Assembly: GCA_934502625.1 (NCBI GenBank)
Contig: CAKSUQ010000001.1
Location: 62,001 to 126,000 of the forward strand
DNA: 64,000 nucleotides
Direction of reading: 5' to 3'
From: an uncultured Gemmiger sp.
Lineage (GTDB): Bacteria; Bacillota; Clostridia; Oscillospirales; Ruminococcaceae
Under the pieces are notes generated by a model. That model ran no database searches, was not told where the DNA came from, and saw only the letters and a list, made by a program, of their open reading frames with translations. The position numbers and the translations under genes were made by a program. Of the stretch, positions 59,083-64,000 are shown in pieces. Position 1 is the first letter of the stretch, and every line of letters begins with the position of its first letter.

Positions 59083-60381
59083 ATGCGGGTAACTTTTTAC
59101 ACCTTGGGCTGCAAGGTAAACCAGAACGAGACCGGCGCGCTGGCGCAGCTGTTTGAGGAAAACGGCTACACTGTCGTCTCCAACGAGGAGAGCGCAGACG
59201 TCTATATCGTCAACAGCTGCACCGTGACGAACTTCGGCGACCAGAAAAGCCGCAAGTGGCTGCGCCGCGCTAAGCGCGAGAATCCCGGCGCGGTGACGGT
59301 GCTGACCGGGTGCTACCCGCAGGCGTTCCCCGACGAGGCCGCCGAGATCGCCGAGGCAGACGTTGTGACCGGCTCCGGCAACCGCCATGCGATTCTGGCC
59401 GACGTGCAGAAGGTGCTGAACGGCGAGGAGGAGCGCGTTGTCGACATCCACCCCCACGAGAAGGGCGAGCGGTTCGAGGAACTGCCCATGGATAAATTTG
59501 CCGAGCACACCCGCGCCTTTGTCAAGGTGGAGGACGGTTGCAACCGCCGCTGCGCCTACTGCGTCATCCCCCGTGCCCGCGGCCCCGTGCGCAGCCGCGA
59601 CGAGGCGAGCGTGCTGGAGGAACTGCGCCGTCTGGCCGAGGCGGGATACAAGGAGGTCGTGCTGACAGCCATCAGCCTGCCCAGCTACGGTACCGACAGC
59701 GGCACGAGCCTTGTGGAGCTGATTGAGAAGGCCGCCGAGGTGCCCGGCATCGAGCGCATCCGGCTGGGCAGCCTTGACCCCGACATGCTGCACGATGAGG
59801 ATATCCGCCGCATGGCCGCCGTGAAAAAGCTCTGCCCACAGTTCCACCTGAGCCTGCAAAGCGGCTGCGACAAGACTTTGCACGCCATGCGCCGCCCTTA
59901 CACGACGGCGCAGTACGCCGACATTGCGGCCAAACTGCGCGCGGCGTTCGGCGCGGAAAATGTCAGCTTCACGACCGACGTGATCGTCGGCTTCCCCGGC
60001 GAGACGGAGGAAGATTTCGAGGCCAGCATGGACTTTGTGACCGGGATGCAGTTTCTGAAGGTGCATGTATTCCCCTACTCCCGCCGCGAGGGCACGGCCG
60101 CCTACGATTTTCCCGGCCAAGTGCAGGAGCATGAGAAGGAATCCCGCAGCCGCCGCATGACCGCTGCCGTGGAAGAAGTGCGCGCCGCCGAGGTCGCCGC
60201 CATGCGCGGGCGCACGGCCAGTGTACTGCTGGAAACGCCGCTGTCGGCCACGATGTTCACCGGTTATACCAAGCAGTATCTGCCGGTGCTTGTCAGCGCG
60301 TCAGGGCACAAGACCGGCGACATCGTCGACGTGACCCTCGGCGAGTGGGACGGCAGGCGCTGCCGGGCGACGGTGCTGTGA
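59083..60381 (+). CDS. mtaB: tRNA t6A37 methylthiotransferase
   Basis: MtaB is a radical SAM enzyme that turns t6A37 into ms2t6A in ANN-decoding tRNAs. The 432-residue product starts MRVTFYTLGCKVNQNETGAL, the first Cys of the N-terminal UPF0004 cluster (Cys10, Cys46, Cys80 region). CNRRCAYCVIPRARG, the radical SAM cluster, is near residue 153. The C-terminal TRAM domain (VLLETPLSATMFTGYTKQYL) follows. The spacing of the Cys triplets marks MtaB rather than MiaB or RimO. Confidence 0.93.
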   Translation: MRVTFYTLGCKVNQNETGALAQLFEENGYTVVSNEESADVYIVNSCTVTNFGDQKSRKWLRRAKRENPGAVTVLTGCYPQAFPDEAAEIAEADVVTGSGNRHAILADVQKVLNGEEERVVDIHPHEKGERFEELPMDKFAEHTRAFVKVEDGCNRRCAYCVIPRARGPVRSRDEASVLEELRRLAEAGYKEVVLTAISLPSYGTDSGTSLVELIEKAAEVPGIERIRLGSLDPDMLHDEDIRRMAAVKKLCPQFHLSLQSGCDKTLHAMRRPYTTAQYADIAAKLRAAFGAENVSFTTDVIVGFPGETEEDFEASMDFVTGMQFLKVHVFPYSRREGTAAYDFPGQVQEHEKESRSRRMTAAVEEVRAAEVAAMRGRTASVLLETPLSATMFTGYTKQYLPVLVSASGHKTGDIVDVTLGEWDGRRCRATVL

Positions 60382-60415
60382 AAGCCGCACAGCAAAAAGT
60401 AATATATCCATTCCG

Positions 60416-60456
60416 CAGGAAAATTTCTGGATTTTACAGGGATTTTCCTGTTTTTT
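60416..60456 (+). terminator. Terminator of mtaB
   Basis: CAGGAAAAT / ATTTTCCTG with a 17-base loop is followed by TTTTTTG on the plus strand. Confidence 0.75.
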
Positions 60457-60469
60457 GTTGCCTGACCTC

Positions 60470-60498
60470 TTGCAAAAGGAACTGCTTTTTGGTAAAAT
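60470..60498 (+). promoter_or_regulatory. Promoter of the [FeFe] hydrogenase gene
   Basis: TTGCAA (60470-60475) and TAAAAT (60493-60498) are 17 bases apart. The leader contains a GCGGGTG/CACCCGC hairpin (60509-60526) and a duplicated GGAGCAAT motif (second copy next to the start codon). Confidence 0.65.
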
Positions 60499-60575
60499 TT
60501 TAACAGGAGCGGGTGTACCCACCCGCAGCCATCCAAATGATCAAACGGAGCAATCAGTAAAAAGGAGCAATTAGA

Positions 60576-62099
60576 ATGAGAGGCATTTACACCCCGGTAA
60601 CGGATATCCGTCGCAAGGTGTTCACTGAGGTTGCCCGCATGGCCTATGAGGTCAACGAGCTTTCCGATTACGAAAAGCTGATGCGTGAGCTGCCCTTCAA
60701 GATCATTCCCGGTGAGGAAAAATCTCTGCGCAGCAGCATCTTTCTGGAGAGAGCCATCATCTCCGAGCGTGTCCGTCTGGCAATGGGTATGTCCCTGCGT
60801 CCGCTGGACGAGAGCGTCCCTGCCAGCGAGGGTCTGGAGCACAGCGTCATCGCAGACAAGTACTACGAGCCGCCGCTGATTAACGTCATCAAGTTTGCCT
60901 GCAACGCCTGCCCGGAGAAGGTTATCAAGGTCACTGCGATGTGTCAGGGATGTCTGGCACACCCCTGTCAGGAGGTCTGCCCGAAGCACGCCATCAGCTT
61001 CCGCAACGGCAAGAGCCACATCGACCAGAGTCTCTGCGTCAAGTGCGGCCGCTGCGTCAACAGCTGCCCCTACAGCGCCATCGTCAAGACCGAGCGTCCC
61101 TGCGCCGCCGCCTGCGGCATGGGCGCGATCCACTCTGACGAGCACGGCCGTGCCGAGATCGATTACGATAAGTGCGTTTCCTGCGGTATGTGCCTTGTCA
61201 ACTGCCCGTTCGGCGCGATTGTCGACAAGGGTCAGATCTTCCAGCTGATCCAGTCCATCAAGCGCGGTGACGAGGTCGTTGCCATCGTCGCCCCCGCCTT
61301 CATCAACCAGTTCCCCGGCATGACCCCCGCCAAGCTGAAGGAGGCCATGCGTCAGCTGGGCTTCACCGATGTGGCCGAGGTCGCTATCGGTGCCGATTTG
61401 TGCACCATCGACGAGGCGAAGGACTTCATGGAGGAAGTCCCCGCCAAGATCCCGTTCATGGGCACATCCTGCTGCCCCGCGTGGAGCGTTATGGCGAAGA
61501 AGCTGTTCCCCCAGCAGGCTGAGTGCATCAGCATGGCTATGACCCCCATGGTGCTGACCGCCCGCCTCATCAAGAAGGAAAAGCCCAACGCCCGCATCTG
61601 CTTTGTTGGACCCTGCGCCGCCAAGAAGCTGGAGGCCAGCCGCCGCTCCGTCCGCAGTGAGGTCGATTTCGTGCTGACCTTTGAGGAGCTGATGGGTCTG
61701 TTTGAGGCTAAGGCTGTCAACTTTGCCGACCTTCCCGATAACCCGGAGGATGCCTTCAACAGCGCCAGCGCCGATGCCCGCGGCTTTGCGGCTTCCGGCG
61801 GTGTTGCTCAGGCGGTCGTCAACGCCATCAAGAAGATGGATCCCGACCGCGAGGTCAAGGTCATGAGCGCGCAGGGTCTGGCCGACTGCAAGAAGATGAT
61901 GATGATGGCCAAGGCCGGCAAGTACAACGGCTACCTGCTGGAAGGTATGGCCTGCCCCGGTGGCTGCATCGCCGGTGCCGGTACGCTGGCTGACCCCGCC
62001 AAGAGCGTGGCTATGCTGAATAAGTACAAGAACGAAGCCACCATGAAGGTCGCCACCGAGACCCCGTATCAGGATTCTTTGGACTTGCTGCATTACTAA
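60576..62099 (+). CDS. Monomeric [FeFe] hydrogenase, group B-like
   Basis: The 507-residue product has 4Fe-4S ferredoxin-type cysteine sets at 123-135 (CQGCLAHPCQEVC), 154-164 (CVKCGRCVNSC) and 200-210 (CVSCGMCLVNC). The H-cluster motifs then follow in order: L1 TSCCPAW (297-303), L2 PCAAKKLE (346-353) and L3 EGMACPGGC (456-464). All cysteine ligands are present. The lack of an N-terminal 2Fe-2S domain, and the order of clusters, fit group B enzymes, which are common in gut Clostridia and not biochemically well understood. It probably evolves or uses H2 with ferredoxin. The start follows AAAAGGAGCAATTAGA. Confidence 0.9.
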   Translation: MRGIYTPVTDIRRKVFTEVARMAYEVNELSDYEKLMRELPFKIIPGEEKSLRSSIFLERAIISERVRLAMGMSLRPLDESVPASEGLEHSVIADKYYEPPLINVIKFACNACPEKVIKVTAMCQGCLAHPCQEVCPKHAISFRNGKSHIDQSLCVKCGRCVNSCPYSAIVKTERPCAAACGMGAIHSDEHGRAEIDYDKCVSCGMCLVNCPFGAIVDKGQIFQLIQSIKRGDEVVAIVAPAFINQFPGMTPAKLKEAMRQLGFTDVAEVAIGADLCTIDEAKDFMEEVPAKIPFMGTSCCPAWSVMAKKLFPQQAECISMAMTPMVLTARLIKKEKPNARICFVGPCAAKKLEASRRSVRSEVDFVLTFEELMGLFEAKAVNFADLPDNPEDAFNSASADARGFAASGGVAQAVVNAIKKMDPDREVKVMSAQGLADCKKMMMMAKAGKYNGYLLEGMACPGGCIAGAGTLADPAKSVAMLNKYKNEATMKVATETPYQDSLDLLHY

Positions 62100-62109
62100 T
62101 AAGTAAATA

Positions 62110-62150
62110 AACAGCCCCGCATGGAGATGCAAACTCCATGCGGGGCTGTT
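62110..62150 (+). terminator. Terminator of the hydrogenase gene
   Basis: AACAGCCCCGCATGGAG / CTCCATGCGGGGCTGTT is a 17-bp perfect stem with an ATGCAAA loop, followed by TTTTT. Confidence 0.9.
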
Positions 62151-62166
62151 TTTTATTGGATTTGCT

Positions 62167-62279
62167 TTGTAGGGGCGAACGTTGCTCGCCCGAAAAACGC
62201 GGTGGCAGTTGCCGTGCTGCCGGGTCGATGACGAGCATCGACCCCTACACGTAGGGGCGGATTCCATATCCGCCCGCCA
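62167..62279. repeat. Cluster of three GTAGGGG-type palindromes
   Basis: Three related units lie in a row: GTAGGGGCGAACGTTGCTCG (62169 on), a reversed GGTCGATG...CGACCCCTAC unit ending near 62250, and GTAGGGGCGGATTCCATATC then CGCCCGCC (62252-62279). The last is the reverse complement of the copy at 42094-42120. The cluster fills the gap between two convergent units (hydrogenase and rlmH). Confidence 0.75.
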
Positions 62280-62288
62280 ACAACCGCC

Positions 62289-62774
62289 TTATTTGTGGTA
62301 TTTCATCCCTGCATTGATCGTGCTGGCGCGGTAGAGCTGTTCGGTCAGGACAAGGCGCGCCAGCTGGTGCGGCAGCGTGATGCGCCCCAAACTGATGCGC
62401 GCCTGCGCCGCGCGCTTAACGCTGTCGTCCAGCCCGTGCGACGAGCCGATGACGAACGCCATATCCCCCGCACCGCTCATGGCGCGGTCAGCTATCATAG
62501 CGGCCAAGTCTTCGCTGGACACCTGCTTACCCTCTACGCAGAGTGCGACGAGGTACGCGCCCTTGCGCACACTGCCCAGAATGGCCTCGCCCTCTTTTTG
62601 CAGCGCCTTGGCGATCTGCTTGTCGCTGGCGTTTTTGTCAGCGATCTGTACCTCCGGAAGTTCGATGATGCGGAAGTTGCAGAAGCCGCCCAGCCGCTTC
62701 TGGTACTCGGCCACGCCCTGCGCGAAGTAGGCGGCGTTCATCTTGCCAATGGCAATCAAATCAATGTTTTGCAT
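62289..62774 (-). CDS. rlmH: 23S rRNA (pseudouridine-1915-N3)-methyltransferase
   Basis: RlmH is a SPOUT enzyme that methylates pseudouridine 1915 in helix 69. The 161-residue product starts MQNIDLIAIGKMNAAYFAQG and has the trefoil-knot SAM site AFVIGSSHGLDDSVKR and the C-terminal phrase ISLGRITLPHQLARLVLTEQ, LYRASTI... with the conserved Tyr-His end (MKYHK). It follows the metallo-hydrolase gene after 12 bases. Confidence 0.96.
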   Translation of the reverse strand: MQNIDLIAIGKMNAAYFAQGVAEYQKRLGGFCNFRIIELPEVQIADKNASDKQIAKALQKEGEAILGSVRKGAYLVALCVEGKQVSSEDLAAMIADRAMSGAGDMAFVIGSSHGLDDSVKRAAQARISLGRITLPHQLARLVLTEQLYRASTINAGMKYHK

Positions 62775-62786
62775 GGTGTTCCCCGC

Positions 62787-63575
62787 TCAAAATTCAATGT
62801 AAGGGCTGACCTCGTTGCGCGCCTGTGCCTGAATCAGGACATCGCGCCCCGGCTGGATGCCCGCGCCCAGCAGCACGTTGTAAACGGTCGTCAGCGCCAG
62901 CTCCGGCGAGTTGTTCGTCTGGCTCAGGTGGCAGAGGGCAAACTTTTTGCACCCCTCCTGAATGAGGTCGAGAATTTCCGCCGCGCAGGCTTTGTTGTCA
63001 AGGTGGCCGCGATCGCTGGAAATGCGGACTTTCAAATAATACGGATAGGGGCCGCCGTGCAGACTGAAGGCGTCGTAGTTTGCTTCCAGCGCGACGAGGT
63101 CGCAGCCCATCAGATTATCCTGCACGACGGGCGTCAGGTAGCCAAGGTCGGTCGCGAGTGCCATCGTGCGGTCGTCGGGCGTGCGGACGCGGTAGCCGCA
63201 GCAGGGCACGTCGTGGCTCGTCGGGAAGCTCGTCACCGTGAAGCCGCCGATCTCCAGCGTCTGCCCGTCGACAGGGGTCGCCTCGACCGCGGGCGGGATC
63301 GTGCTGCGGGACTCCAGCGTGTCGAGCGTGTCGGCACATCCGTAGATCGGCACGGGGTGCTTTTTCAGAAAGGTGTCCAACCCGGAAACGTGGTCGGAAT
63401 GCTCGTGGGTGATGAGGATACCGGCGCAGTCGCTGACCGCCAGACCGAGGGATTTCAGCGCGGTGAGGGTCGTGCGGCAGCTTTTGCCCATATCGATCAG
63501 CAGGTATTGCCCGCCGCTGAGGACAAGGGCGCAGTTGCCGGAGGAACCCGAATACAGGGTGGTGAAATATGCCAT
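62787..63575 (-). CDS. Metallo-beta-lactamase-fold hydrolase (YycJ/WalJ-like)
   Basis: The 262-residue product has GSSGNCALVLSGGQYLLIDM at the start, the metal-binding ITHEHSDHVSGLDTFL, SFPTSHDVPCCGYRV, and NYD/SDRGHLDN near residue 190. These are features of the YycJ (WalJ) branch, suggested to be a 5'-exonuclease or regulator tied to wall metabolism or DNA repair. It is co-transcribed with rlmH; murA lies upstream. Confidence 0.88.
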   Translation of the reverse strand: MAYFTTLYSGSSGNCALVLSGGQYLLIDMGKSCRTTLTALKSLGLAVSDCAGILITHEHSDHVSGLDTFLKKHPVPIYGCADTLDTLESRSTIPPAVEATPVDGQTLEIGGFTVTSFPTSHDVPCCGYRVRTPDDRTMALATDLGYLTPVVQDNLMGCDLVALEANYDAFSLHGGPYPYYLKVRISSDRGHLDNKACAAEILDLIQEGCKKFALCHLSQTNNSPELALTTVYNVLLGAGIQPGRDVLIQAQARNEVSPYIEF

Positions 63576-63614
63576 TTGTCAGTCCTAACTCTTTCAAAAA
63601 ATCGGGTCAGAAAA

Positions 63615-63641
63615 ATTGGGTCGCCGTTACAGCGACCCAAT
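63615..63641 (-). terminator. Terminator of murA
   Basis: A 10-bp stem ATTGGGTCGC / GCGACCCAAT with a TGTAACG loop is followed by TTTTCTG on the minus strand, after the murA stop. Confidence 0.8.
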
Positions 63642-63648
63642 ATGGTTT

Positions 63649-64000
63649 TTACAATGCCCGGCTCACAGCGTTGGCCGGAATCTCGACGCGGCGGATGTCC
63701 GCCCCCAGCGCCTGCAGCTTCTCTACGATGTTCTCGTAGCCGCGCTCAATGTGGATCGTCTCGTCGACTTCGCTGACACCGTTGGCGGCAAGGGCGGCCA
63801 TAACCATGGCAGCACCGGCACGCAGATCAGTGGCACGCAGCGGTGCGGGATGCAGCTCCTTAACACCCTCGATGACGGCGACCTGCCCGTCTACCTGAAT
63901 GTTCGCGCCCATATGGATCAGCTCGTCCACATAGCGGAAACGGTTTTCCCAGATGCCCTCGGTCACGATGGACGTGCCGTTCGCCAGTGTCAGCAGCGCT
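63649..64000 (-). CDS. murA: UDP-N-acetylglucosamine 1-carboxyvinyltransferase, C-terminal part
   Basis: Only the last 117 codons are in the window; the 5' end is beyond position 64000. MurA joins PEP to UDP-GlcNAc, the first step of peptidoglycan synthesis. The visible part contains VTEGIWENRFRYVDELIHMG, PLRATDLRAGAAMVMAALAA and DETIHIERGYENIVEKLQAL, the conserved C-terminal third. DLRAGAAM with the Asp-Arg pair is part of the active-site closing region. Whether this is MurA1 or a second copy cannot be told. Confidence 0.93.
   Translation of the reverse strand, partial: ALLTLANGTSIVTEGIWENRFRYVDELIHMGANIQVDGQVAVIEGVKELHPAPLRATDLRAGAAMVMAALAANGVSEVDETIHIERGYENIVEKLQALGADIRRVEIPANAVSRAL

Overview
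The window is from a fairly GC-rich, anaerobic, gut-type member of the Clostridia, most like the Faecalibacterium/Gemmiger/Subdoligranulum branch of the Oscillospiraceae. This is inferred from gene content and from memory of those genomes; no search was run. Supporting signs are a Phe T-box leader on pheST, a class B sortase, an FtsEX/EnvC-type hydrolase cluster, a complete F-type ATP synthase with a sodium-type c subunit, LuxS, a group-B-like [FeFe] hydrogenase and no respiratory genes. Coding bias is strong enough that very long antisense open frames lie opposite many real genes; they are left out.

Positions 1 to about 11,260 are the right-hand part of an integrated phage. The head and packaging genes run leftward: terS, a 1.1-kb non-coding stretch, a 52-residue protein, terL, a zinc-ribbon protein, scaffold, major capsid, a small protein, portal, an adaptor-like protein and a partial tail-side protein cut by the window edge. 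To their right a ribbon-helix-helix regulator and a rightward operon of five small genes, led by a J-domain protein, share a divergent promoter region with four copies of CATGNNNCATG. The phage ends at a 3'-terminal tRNA fragment (T arm, acceptor strand, CCA) followed by a strong terminator. This is the classic mark of integration into a tRNA gene. The integrase and the other att site lie outside the window.

The chromosome starts at about 11.3 kb. Region by region: a LOG-family hydrolase; the leftward cluster ftsE-ftsX-envC-(37-residue peptide)-ctpA-rsmA, for division and wall remodelling; a PucR/CdaR regulator; a sugar phosphotransferase and a CapD/PglF-type dehydratase, then glmS; a sortase B; pheS-pheT behind a T-box; the GDP-L-fucose genes gmd-fcl-manC; a divergent AraC regulator; a cysteine desulfurase beside a TtcA-like sulfurtransferase; a deoB-ydcF-esterase-DUF6056 operon; then pyk-luxS, pta and a DUF1294 protein.

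The rest holds the ATP synthase operon (43.8-51.0 kb, order atpZ-like, atpI, B, E, F, H, A, G, D, C); plsY-der-DUF512; yceD-rpmF; a small P-loop protein; pgi; a D,D-carboxypeptidase; mtaB; the hydrogenase; rlmH; a YycJ-like metallo-hydrolase; and the 3' part of murA.

The parts most worth a second look are all in the phage: the structured non-coding island between terS and terL, which contains a 58-nt tRNA-like element with no anticodon arm; the promoter, inverted repeat and terminator just upstream of terS; and the operator array controlling the five-gene cargo operon. Two short interspersed repeat families recur in phage and host DNA, and in two cases they supply the C-terminal codons of a gene.
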